NCBI GenBank assembly: GCA_020860985.1
Contig: JAJBTG010000119.1
Location: forward strand, 1,584 to 7,398
From: Oscillospiraceae bacterium
GTDB taxonomy: Bacteria; Bacillota; Clostridia; UBA1381
Length of the DNA: 5,815 nt
Direction: 5' to 3'
Made by a program: the position numbers and the translations under genes. Position 1 is the first letter of the stretch. Every line of letters begins with the position of its first letter. Shown piece after piece: positions 1-5,815 of the stretch. The notes under the pieces were generated by a model. It saw nothing but the letters and a program-made list of their open reading frames with translations, was not told where the DNA came from and made no database searches.

Positions 1-841
1 GCAGCTCAACGAAGCCGCGCTTATGTTTGAGCCGGAAACCTCGGTAGCGCTCGGTTTCGGATTCAGATGCGGATTTCTCGGCTTGCTGCATATGGAAATA
101 ATTCAGGAGCGTCTGGAGCGCGAATACAATCTTGACTTGGTTACTACCGCTCCGAGCGTTATATATAAGGTGTATAAAACCAACGGTGAGATGGTATGGT
201 GCGACAACCCGACAAATCTGCCGGATCCGTCCGATATAAATTACATGGAGGAGCCTATGGTAAAGGCGACTATTATGGTTCCCAAGGATTTTGTCGGCAA
301 TGTAATGGAGCTTTGCCAGGAAAGACGCGGCATATATAAGGATATGACGTATATGGATGAAACGCGCGCGGAAATATTTTACGAGCTGCCGCTGAATGAA
401 ATTATTTATGATTTTTTTGACGCGTTAAAATCAAGAACGAAGGGTTACGCCTCGTTTGATTATGAGCTGTGCGGATATACGCGTTCCGAGCTTGTAAAGC
501 TCGACATTCTGCTCAACGGAGATATGGTGGACGCGCTGTCGTTTATCGTCCATAAGGATAACGCGTACACGCGCGGACGAAAGATGACGGAAAAATTAAA
601 GGAGGCTATTCCGCGCCAGCTCTTTGAGGTGCCTATTCAGGCGGCAATCGGTTCAAAGATTATCGCCCGTGAAACCGTGCGCGCGCTTCGCAAGGATGTT
701 CTCGCGAAATGCTACGGCGGTGATATTACCCGTAAGAAAAAGCTGCTCGAAAAGCAGAAAGAGGGTAAGAAGCGTATGCGCCAGGTTGGAAACGTAGAGG
801 TTCCGCAGGAAGCGTTTATGTCCGTATTAAAGCTCGATTGA
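1..841 (+). CDS. lepA: Elongation factor 4 (LepA), C-terminal part, 5'-truncated by window
   Basis: EF-4 is a ribosome-associated translational GTPase that can back-translocate or remodel stalled ribosomes; it acts in the cytoplasm and at the membrane. The reading frame is open from base 2, giving 279 residues before TGA; the family is about 600 residues, so the G domain and domain II lie upstream. The ATG at 23 is internal, because the in-frame residues before it (QLNEAAL) continue the conserved block. Seen in order: the domain III signature FEPETS...[22 protein letters not shown] (fragment residues ~9-40), an EF-G domain V-like region with [18 protein letters not shown] (~85-165), then the LepA-specific C-terminal domain with [20 protein letters not shown] and [20 protein letters not shown] followed by [15 protein letters not shown] (~215-274). 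This last domain separates LepA from EF-G, BipA and TetM. No defect is visible in the part present. The gene is followed after 20 bases by murD and may share its transcript. Confidence 0.98.
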   Translation, partial: QLNEAALMFEPETSVALGFGFRCGFLGLLHMEIIQERLEREYNLDLVTTAPSVIYKVYKTNGEMVWCDNPTNLPDPSDINYMEEPMVKATIMVPKDFVGNVMELCQERRGIYKDMTYMDETRAEIFYELPLNEIIYDFFDALKSRTKGYASFDYELCGYTRSELVKLDILLNGDMVDALSFIVHKDNAYTRGRKMTEKLKEAIPRQLFEVPIQAAIGSKIIARETVRALRKDVLAKCYGGDITRKKKLLEKQKEGKKRMRQVGNVEVPQEAFMSVLKLD

Positions 842-845
842 TGAC

Positions 846-853
846 AAAGGAGG
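846..853 (+). promoter_or_regulatory. Shine-Dalgarno site of murD
   Basis: AAAGGAGG lies 8 bases before the ATG at 862 and matches the anti-Shine-Dalgarno of 16S rRNA almost perfectly. It is the strongest ribosome site in the window and fixes the murD start. It occupies most of the 20-base gap after the lepA stop, leaving no room for a separate promoter inside the gap. Confidence 0.9.
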
Positions 854-861
854 AAAATTAG

Positions 862-2250
862 ATGAGTAAACTTGAAGAATTTAAGCAGAATATAAAGGGT
901 AGAATAATTACCGTAATAGGTATCGGAATTTCAAATCTGCCGCTTATAAAGTATCTTGCGGGTTTGGAGGCGGGAGAAATCCATGCCTGCGACAGAAGAA
1001 CGCGGGAGAAGCTGGGAGATATAGCGGCGGAGCTTGAAGCACTCGGCGTAACGCTGCATTTGGGCGAGGATTATTTAAGCTTCCTGACGGGGGATATTAT
1101 ATTCAGAACGCCGGGACTTCGCTATGACGTTCCCGAGCTTAACGCGGCGCGTGAACGCGGCGCATGGGTGACGAGCGAAATGGAAGTATTCTGCGATATA
1201 TGCCCCGCTCATAAAATCGCCGTTACCGGCAGCGACGGCAAAACGACCACAACAACTCTTATTTACAAAATGCTTACGGAAGCGGGATATAAAACATGGC
1301 TCGGCGGAAATATAGGAAATCCGCTCCTTGCTGATACGGAAAAAATGTCGGCGGACGATATGGTGATTTTGGAGCTTTCCTCGTTCCAGCTTCATACGAT
1401 GCAAACCTCACCGGAAATTGCGGTTGTGACAAATTTAAGCCCCAATCATCTTGATTACCACAAGGATTATCAAGAGTATATTGACGCCAAGAAAAACATA
1501 TTTCTGCATCAGGGAACGGACGGGGTAGTTGTGCTGAACAAGGACAACGCCGACAGCGTGCCGCTTATAGACGAGGCTAAGGGTAAGGTCAGACTGTTTT
1601 CGAGAAAATCAAAGGCTGACGTGTATCTTGATGGTGACGTTATAAAGCGCGGCGACACTGAGGTTCTAAACATAAATGATATAAAAATACCGGGTATGCA
1701 CAATGTGGAAAATTATATGACGGCGATTGCGGCTGTTGAGGGACTTGTTCCCGACGATATAATAGTAAAAATCGCCAAAGAATTCGGCGGTGTTGAGCAT
1801 AGAATTGAGCTTGTCAGAACCCTTGACGGAGTGCGTTATTACAACAGCTCCATAGATTCAAGTCCAAACCGCACGATAAACACGCTGCGCGTATTCCCGG
1901 AAAAGGTAATTATGATAAGCGGCGGCAAGGACAAGGGTATTCCGTATGACGAGGTAGGCCCCGCGATTGCGGAATATGTAAAAACTCTTATTTTAATCGG
2001 AGCCACCTCGGACAAAATTCAAGAGGCGCTCGATAAGGAAGTCAAAAAAACAGGAAAAGGCAAGGACGTTGAGGTTATTCGCGCTCTGACGTATGAGGAT
2101 GCCGTAAATACCGCGAGGGCAAAGGCTTCATCCGGCGATGTTGTTCTTCTTTCACCGGCAAGCACAAGCTTTGATATGCTCAATAATTTTATGGAGCGCG
2201 GAAATTTGTTTAAGGAATTGGTAAATAATTTACAGGAAAAACAGCAATGA
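862..2250 (+). CDS. murD: UDP-N-acetylmuramoyl-L-alanine--D-glutamate ligase (MurD)
   Basis: MurD is a cytoplasmic Mur ligase that adds D-glutamate to UDP-MurNAc-L-Ala using ATP, the second amino-acid step of the peptidoglycan stem. The 462 residues match the family length. Domains: N-terminal UDP-binding Rossmann-like domain (~1-115, VIGIGISN at 18-25); central ATPase domain (~116-312) with P-loop GSDGKTTT (123-130), GGNIGN (148-153), ELSSFQL (171-177), NLSPNHLDYH (191-200) and K210 at the position of the carbamylated lysine; C-terminal domain from HRIELV (313-318) with SGGKDKG (353-359) and LLSPASTSFDML (429-440), whose S431 and K358 align with the E. coli D-Glu contacts. The usual NDSKATN segment reads NSSIDSS (328-334), with Ile331 where E. 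coli has Lys319; I believe this is a Clostridia-type variant. The start follows a near-perfect Shine-Dalgarno. The stop overlaps the next start (ATGA), so a peptidase gene is coupled to it. The gene sits outside a division/cell-wall cluster as far as visible. Confidence 0.96.
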   Translation: MSKLEEFKQNIKGRIITVIGIGISNLPLIKYLAGLEAGEIHACDRRTREKLGDIAAELEALGVTLHLGEDYLSFLTGDIIFRTPGLRYDVPELNAARERGAWVTSEMEVFCDICPAHKIAVTGSDGKTTTTTLIYKMLTEAGYKTWLGGNIGNPLLADTEKMSADDMVILELSSFQLHTMQTSPEIAVVTNLSPNHLDYHKDYQEYIDAKKNIFLHQGTDGVVVLNKDNADSVPLIDEAKGKVRLFSRKSKADVYLDGDVIKRGDTEVLNINDIKIPGMHNVENYMTAIAAVEGLVPDDIIVKIAKEFGGVEHRIELVRTLDGVRYYNSSIDSSPNRTINTLRVFPEKVIMISGGKDKGIPYDEVGPAIAEYVKTLILIGATSDKIQEALDKEVKKTGKGKDVEVIRALTYEDAVNTARAKASSGDVVLLSPASTSFDMLNNFMERGNLFKELVNNLQEKQQ

Positions 2251-3272
2251 GAAAATTAATTCGAGAATTAAGTGATATGCGGGGCATATCGGGTTTTGAA
2301 TATAGGATTACGGACAAGATTGCGGAAATGTTTATGCCGTATTCCGACGAGGTGCGCATTGACGCTCTTGGAAATGTTATAGCGTTAAAGGAGTGCGGCA
2401 AAAAGGACGCTCCGAGGATAATGATAGAAGCGCACTGCGACGAAATCGGACTTATGGTAACGTCAATTACGGACGAGGGATATTTGACATTTGCGAATGT
2501 AGGCGGTGTTGACGAGCGTATTCTGCCGTCCTCGGAGGTGACCGTTCATGCAAAAAAGGATGTTTACGGAGTTATCGGGATAAAGCCGCCTAATTTGCAG
2601 GAGAGCGGAAAAACGACGAAAATCAAGGATATGGCAATAGATACCGGGTTGGACGCGGAGACGGTAAAGGAGCTTGTTTCCGTCGGCGACAGCATTAGTC
2701 TGCCGCAGTCCGTGGGCAGGCTCGGAAAGAAGCAGTGGAGCGGAAAGTCGCTTGACGACAGAGCAAGCCTCGCTGCGGTATTGACGGTTATGAAGAAGCT
2801 GACCGATGCGGATGTTGATGTTTACGCGGTTGCGGCGGTTCAGGAGGAGGTTGGATGCCGAGGCGCGAAAACTGCCTCTTACGGGATAAATCCCGATATA
2901 GCGATTGCGATTGACGTTACGCACGGCATAACTCCGGACAATTCCGACCGAGCGTTTGAAGTCGGAAGCGGAGCCGCTGTGGCTGTGGGTCCGAATCTTC
3001 ATCCGAAGCTTACGGACAGGCTGCTGAAAACGGCGAAAAAGTACGGGATAAAAACGGAGGTCGAAGCCGAGGGCGGCGACACCGGAACGGACGCATGGGA
3101 AATACAGGTTTCGCGCGCGGGTATACCGACGGCGCTCCTGTCCATTCCGCTTAAATATATGCACACATCGGTTGAAACGCTTGCCGTTTCGGACGTAAAA
3201 GCCGTGTCCAAGCTTATTTTGAGCTTTATAAAGGATTTGGAGGGAGGCGATTTATCGTGGCTGAACTTTTAA
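2247..3272 (+). CDS. M42 family metallo-aminopeptidase, copy 1 (catalytic residues intact)
   Basis: M42 (TET-type glutamyl/leucyl aminopeptidase, YsdC/FrvX-like) enzymes are cytoplasmic co-catalytic metallopeptidases, usually tetrahedral dodecamers, that trim N-terminal residues from short peptides. The 341 residues match the family. No signal peptide is visible. Visible active-site elements: AHCDEIG (metal ligand H63, D65), SLDDR (bridging D170), VQEEVGCRG (general base E200, ligand E201), AIDVTH (ligand D223), GGDTGTDA (277-283) and KYMHTSVE (ligand H306). All expected ligands are present. The inserted PA-like dimerisation domain lies at roughly 70-160. The ATG overlaps the murD TGA by four bases, with only a weak AGGA at 2234-2237, which suggests translation by re-initiation from murD. 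Its 3' end contains the ribosome site of the next M42 gene. Substrate preference (acidic versus hydrophobic residues) cannot be read from the sequence; a glycosidase role sometimes annotated for M42 members ('endoglucanase M') is unlikely. Confidence 0.93.
   Translation: MRKLIRELSDMRGISGFEYRITDKIAEMFMPYSDEVRIDALGNVIALKECGKKDAPRIMIEAHCDEIGLMVTSITDEGYLTFANVGGVDERILPSSEVTVHAKKDVYGVIGIKPPNLQESGKTTKIKDMAIDTGLDAETVKELVSVGDSISLPQSVGRLGKKQWSGKSLDDRASLAAVLTVMKKLTDADVDVYAVAAVQEEVGCRGAKTASYGINPDIAIAIDVTHGITPDNSDRAFEVGSGAAVAVGPNLHPKLTDRLLKTAKKYGIKTEVEAEGGDTGTDAWEIQVSRAGIPTALLSIPLKYMHTSVETLAVSDVKAVSKLILSFIKDLEGGDLSWLNF
3239..3247 (+). promoter_or_regulatory. Shine-Dalgarno of the middle M42 gene, inside the upstream gene
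   Basis: GGAGGGAGG lies within the last codons of the first M42 gene (encoding part of LEGGD), 9 bases before the GTG at 3257. It supports the GTG start: there is no in-frame ATG until codon 58, which would delete the conserved N-terminus. The strong site compensates for the weaker initiation codon. Confidence 0.8.
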
Positions 3273-4267
3273 AAAAGCTCTGCAATGAAATCGGCGTGAG
3301 CGGAAATGATCGCAGAATAAGAAGCCTTATTATAAATGAGGTAAAACGGTACGCGGATGAAATTACGGTTGACTCAATCGGCAACCTAATCATTCATAAG
3401 CGGGGCAGGGTCGGCGAAAAAAAAATTATGGCGGCGGCTCATATGGACGAGCCGGGATTTATTGTTTCCGGAATAACCGATAAGGGGTATATTAAATTTA
3501 ATAGCGTAGGCACGATTGATTTGCGCACGATTATTTCAAAGAGGGTTGTAATCGGTGACGGCAAACTCGACGGCGTAATAGGTATGAAGGCGATACATCT
3601 TCAAAAAAAATCTGACCGCGAGAACGCCGTAAGCGTGTCGGATTTGTTTATCGATATAGGCGCGGAGGATAAGAAAGAGGCGCAAAAGCGGGTTGCGATA
3701 GGCGATTATATTTCGTTCAACACATCGTTCGGAGTGCTTGGTGAAAATATAAAGGGCAAGGCGCTCGACTCAAGAATCGGCTGTTACTGTCTTGCGGAAT
3801 GTCTTAAGCGGGATTATGAAAGTGACTTTTACGCGGTATTCACCGCACAGCATGAGATTGGCGGCAGAGGAGCCGCTGTTGCTGCGTATAATATAAATCC
3901 CGACATAGCGCTTGTACTCGGTTCTGTAGAGGCGGCAGATATGTTCAAAACCAAGGAGCATGAGAGAAACGCGGTTTTGGGAGGCGGCGCGGTCGCGTCA
4001 TACATGGACGGCGGAGTAATATCCGACAGAGCCGCGCAGAACAGACTTTTAGAGCTTGCGGCGGATATACCGGTGCAGCTTAAGGTTCCGTCCGCGGCAA
4101 TGAGCGACGGCGGCACGATTCAGACGGCTTGCGGCGGCGCGGCGGTAATCACTGTGGATGTGCCGTGCAGATATTCACATTCGCCGGTTTGCATCGCTTC
4201 AATGCGGGATGTCGAGTCTATGACGGAGCTTACAAATTTATTCCTTAGAAACGGAGATAAAATATAA
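3257..4267 (+). CDS. M42 family peptidase homolog, copy 2, degenerate active site (probable pseudo-enzyme)
   Basis: The 336-residue protein has the M42 fold signatures at the right spacing: DEITVDSIGNLIIHK (34-48), AHMDEPG (H62, D64), ALDSR (D171), QHEIGGRG (198-205), NPDIALVLG (214-222), DGGT (284-287) and RYSHSP (H308). Compared with its two neighbours, key catalytic positions are changed. The general-base Glu of QEEVG is His199 (codon CAT), the metal-ligand Asp of the IDVT segment is Gly222 (GGT), GTDA is replaced by GTIQ, and the Glu after the last His ligand is gone (HSPVCIAS). H62, D171, E200 and H308 remain, so one metal site may survive. The frame is intact and full length, which argues for selection on the protein rather than decay. 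It starts with GTG behind a strong ribosome site, overlaps copy 1 by 16 bases and copy 3 by one base (TAATG). I infer a structural or regulatory subunit of an M42 hetero-oligomer; altered chemistry using His199 is the alternative. Confidence 0.9.
   Translation: MAELLKKLCNEIGVSGNDRRIRSLIINEVKRYADEITVDSIGNLIIHKRGRVGEKKIMAAAHMDEPGFIVSGITDKGYIKFNSVGTIDLRTIISKRVVIGDGKLDGVIGMKAIHLQKKSDRENAVSVSDLFIDIGAEDKKEAQKRVAIGDYISFNTSFGVLGENIKGKALDSRIGCYCLAECLKRDYESDFYAVFTAQHEIGGRGAAVAAYNINPDIALVLGSVEAADMFKTKEHERNAVLGGGAVASYMDGGVISDRAAQNRLLELAADIPVQLKVPSAAMSDGGTIQTACGGAAVITVDVPCRYSHSPVCIASMRDVESMTELTNLFLRNGDKI
4253..4257 (+). promoter_or_regulatory. Shine-Dalgarno of the third M42 gene
   Basis: GGAGA lies 9 bases before the ATG at 4267, within the last codons of the middle M42 gene. 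That gene's TAA stop shares its final A with this ATG (TAATG), so ribosomes finishing copy 2 end directly at the start of copy 3. Confidence 0.65.
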
Positions 4268-5250
4268 TGAAATTACTTGAAAAACTTACTCAGACCGACA
4301 GCCCGTCAGGCAGCGAGCGAAAGGTTCGCGAAATTATCGGTAATGAAATAAAAAAATACTGTGATGAAATCACGGTTGACGCGCTCGGAAACCTAATCGC
4401 GCATAAAAGCGGTAACGGACGCAAAATCATGTTTGCGGCGCATATTGATGAAATAGGCGTAATCGCGTCGTTTATCGACGAGAACGGATTTATACGATTC
4501 GGCTCCGTAGGCGGTCTTGAGATAAAGGCGCTGGTTAACCGGAGGGTTATGTTTGAAAACGGCACGATGGGCGTTATAGGCAGCGAGGAGGAAGGCTTCT
4601 CCAAAAAGGCGGAAATTTCCAAGCTGTATATTGACATTGGCGCGAAAAATAAAAAGGAAGCCGAGAAAAAGGTCAGTGTCGGAGATACAGCGGTGTTCGT
4701 CGGAGGATTTTACAAATCGGGGGATATTGTAGTGTCAAAGGCGCTTGATAACCGCGCCGGATGCTATGCTTTGATTGAGGCTATGAAAGAAATCAAGGAC
4801 GCGAAAAACGATTTGTATTTTGTATTTACAGTACAAGAGGAGGTTGGATTGCGCGGCGCGGGTGCGGCGTCATTCGGAATCGAGCCGGATTTTGCGGTAG
4901 CTGTGGATGTTACCGATACGGGTGACACACCGGACGCGCCAAACATGGCGGTAAGCTTGGGCAAGGGCGCGGCGGTTAAGGTTATGGACCGCTCCGTTAT
5001 GTGCGACAGCGATGTGAGATTGCATATGGTTGAAACGGCAAAGACGAATAAAATTCCGTATCAGCTTGAAATCATGACTGACGGCGGCACGGACGCCGGC
5101 GCGATTCATAAAACCAAATCGGGAATTAAAACCGGCGGAATATCAATCCCGACAAGGTATATACATTCACCGTCGGAAATGGCAAGCGTCAGTGATATAA
5201 AGGTGTGTATAAAGCTTATATCGGCTCTGGCGCAAAGTGAGTGGAAATAA
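4267..5250 (+). CDS. M42 family metallo-aminopeptidase, copy 3 (catalytic residues intact)
   Basis: The 327 residues form a complete M42 aminopeptidase with every expected active-site element: AAHIDEIG (ligand H59, D61), KALDNRAG (bridging D161), VQEEVGLRG (general base E191, ligand E192), AVDVTDTGDTP (ligand D214), TDGGTDAGAIH (271-281) and RYIHSPSEMAS (ligand H300). It is cytoplasmic by appearance, with no signal peptide or membrane segment. By eye it is closer to copy 2 than to copy 1: compare DEITVDALGNLIAHK with DEITVDSIGNLIIHK, and YIDIGAKNKKEAEKKVSVGD with the matching stretch of copy 2. Copies 2 and 3 therefore probably arose by the more recent duplication, after which copy 2 lost its catalytic residues. 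The ATG overlaps the copy 2 stop by one base. It is the last gene of the + strand operon and is followed by a strong hairpin 20 bases after the stop. The peptide substrate is unknown. Confidence 0.94.
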   Translation: MKLLEKLTQTDSPSGSERKVREIIGNEIKKYCDEITVDALGNLIAHKSGNGRKIMFAAHIDEIGVIASFIDENGFIRFGSVGGLEIKALVNRRVMFENGTMGVIGSEEEGFSKKAEISKLYIDIGAKNKKEAEKKVSVGDTAVFVGGFYKSGDIVVSKALDNRAGCYALIEAMKEIKDAKNDLYFVFTVQEEVGLRGAGAASFGIEPDFAVAVDVTDTGDTPDAPNMAVSLGKGAAVKVMDRSVMCDSDVRLHMVETAKTNKIPYQLEIMTDGGTDAGAIHKTKSGIKTGGISIPTRYIHSPSEMASVSDIKVCIKLISALAQSEWK

Positions 5251-5270
5251 GCGGCGTTGAGCAAATGAAT

Positions 5271-5295
5271 AGGGACACCCCGACGGGGTGTCCCT
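5271..5295 (+). terminator. Strong hairpin downstream of the murD-M42 operon, probable terminator
   Basis: The arms AGGGACACCCC and GGGGTGTCCCT pair perfectly over 11 bases around a GAC loop, 20 bases after the last M42 stop. The stem is GC-rich and placed where a terminator is expected, but the + strand downstream (CAGCTTACAATTAAG) has no clean T tract. It may act as an imperfect intrinsic terminator or a 3'-end stabiliser. Being symmetric, it could also serve the converging glycosyltransferase transcript. Confidence 0.65.
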
Positions 5296-5309
5296 CAGCT
5301 TACAATTAA

Positions 5310-5331
5310 GAGGAGCGTTAAAACGCTCCTC
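5310..5331 (-). terminator. Second hairpin at the convergent junction, probable terminator of the glycosyltransferase gene
   Basis: GAGGAGCG and CGCTCCTC pair over 8 bases (up to 10 with the adjoining TT/AA), with an AT-only loop. It lies 3 bases past the stop of the minus-strand gene. Read on the minus strand, the stem is followed by TTAATTGT, a weak T-rich tail, which fits intrinsic termination of that gene better than of the + operon. A short outer pairing of AGCTT (5297-5301) with AAGCT (5332-5336) could extend it. Function on both strands is possible. Confidence 0.6.
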
Positions 5332-5334
5332 AAG

Positions 5335-5815
5335 CTATCTGAAAAATTTTTGAAATAATTTTGCAATCTTTATGCATAGCGACAATGCAACTATATGCGA
5401 GCTTTTCAAAAGCTTAAAATAAATTTTATGCTCCCACGAAAATTCGTCCGGGTTTATTTTATCGATAAAACCGCCGGCTTTTGCAAAATCCACGATTTCA
5501 TGTATGTTTCTAATTTTATTTCCGAACGATATTTTATTCTTGCGTTTCAGCTCGTTGCTTATGAGTGTTTTAACGAGATAATAATAGTAATAATCGAGCT
5601 GACCGCTGTAATCCGATTTCGCGAGATTGGAATTATTAAAGAAATTGTAAAGCGACTTAAATCGCTCAAACGCATCCTTGTCATATGTAACCGTCATTTG
5701 CACGTCCGAATGGCGATAATGATACAGATATTGCTGCTTCATAAAGTACATACTTTCGGTTTCGAGGAGGTACGGGTACACGCGCGCGGCATCCTCGCCT
5801 GTTTTGATCTTATCG
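5335..5815 (-). CDS. Glycosyltransferase family 2, C-terminal part, truncated by window edge
   Basis: The minus-strand frame is open from the window edge to TAG at 5337-5335, giving 159 visible residues. The GTG at 5781 is not the likely start, because upstream in-frame residues DKIKTGEDAAR belong to the protein. The segment GEDAARVYPYLLETESMYF followed by YLYHYR and DVQMTV matches the end of the GT-A domain in family 2 transferases, where the Glu-Asp pair of GED holds the probable catalytic base and the later Y-YR...S/T segment is typical of cell-surface polysaccharide and teichoic-acid transferases. Such enzymes transfer sugars from nucleotide donors to glycans on the inner membrane face. 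The rest is a Lys/Tyr/Phe-rich helical tail with a run of five tyrosines and a basic, hydrophobic C-terminus (LCIKIAKLFQKFFR) that may be amphipathic and touch the membrane. Base composition is AT-richer than the neighbours. Sugar specificity cannot be judged; the DXD donor-binding half is outside the window. Confidence 0.75.
   Translation of the reverse strand, partial: DKIKTGEDAARVYPYLLETESMYFMKQQYLYHYRHSDVQMTVTYDKDAFERFKSLYNFFNNSNLAKSDYSGQLDYYYYYLVKTLISNELKRKNKISFGNKIRNIHEIVDFAKAGGFIDKINPDEFSWEHKIYFKLLKSSHIVALSLCIKIAKLFQKFFR

Noticed and set aside
23..25. ATG at 23 as the start of a short LepA-like gene
   Set aside because: The conserved LepA sequence continues in frame to the window edge, so this is an internal methionine of a truncated gene.
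841..861. Mini-frame ATG...TAG (MTKEEN) overlapping the lepA stop and containing the murD ribosome site
   Set aside because: A coupling leader peptide is conceivable, but six codons made mainly of the Shine-Dalgarno sequence itself are expected by chance, and no ribosome site precedes it.
1075..1404. Minus-strand open frame of 109 codons inside murD
   Set aside because: It lies opposite the conserved MurD P-loop region and resembles no family I know.
2484..2489. TTGACA resembling a sigma-70 -35 box inside the first M42 gene
   Set aside because: No acceptable -10 box lies 16-18 bases downstream, and the position within conserved coding sequence gives no reason for a promoter.
2463..3164. Long open frame (233 codons) on the minus strand inside the first M42 gene
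   Set aside because: The protein is Arg-rich with no recognisable motif and lies wholly opposite a clearly conserved metallopeptidase gene; it is a by-product of codon bias.
5779..5781. GTG at 5781 (minus strand) as the start of a small protein
   Set aside because: Upstream in-frame codons encode the GED motif expected in a family 2 glycosyltransferase, so the gene extends beyond the window.

Overview
The window looks like a chromosomal segment from a Gram-positive anaerobe of the class Clostridia, probably a gut-type Eubacteriales lineage. This rests on a strong AAAGGAGG ribosome site, tightly packed same-strand genes with 1-16 base overlaps, Lys/Glu-rich proteins of moderate GC, a Clostridia-like MurD with a GSDGKTTT P-loop, and a LepA of bacterial type. 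The species cannot be named from the sequence.

Layout: (1) positions 1-841, + strand, hold the C-terminal 279 residues of the ribosomal translocase EF-4 (lepA), whose GTPase half lies upstream of the window. (2) 862-2250, +, is a complete murD, the D-glutamate-adding ligase of peptidoglycan synthesis, 20 bases after lepA behind a near-ideal Shine-Dalgarno. (3) 2247-3272, 3257-4267 and 4267-5250, all +, are three consecutive full-length M42-family (TET-type) metallo-aminopeptidase genes. murD and the three peptidase genes overlap by 4, 16 and 1 bases, so they almost certainly form one translationally coupled operon. (4) 5251-5334 is the convergent intergenic gap, holding two strong hairpins. 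(5) 5335-5815, - strand, is the C-terminal part of a family 2 glycosyltransferase, AT-richer than the rest and cut by the window edge.

The most interesting observation is that the first and third M42 proteins keep all the metal ligands and the catalytic glutamate, whereas the middle one has lost at least two of them: the general-base Glu is now His199 and one metal-ligand Asp is now Gly222. It still has an intact, full-length reading frame and family fold signatures. The array therefore looks like active / degenerate / active paralogs made together, which suggests a hetero-oligomeric TET aminopeptidase with a non-catalytic or repurposed subunit. This is inference. The coupling to murD hints at peptide or cell-wall amino-acid turnover but does not prove it. 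No RNA genes, mobile elements, CRISPR arrays or integration sites were seen.
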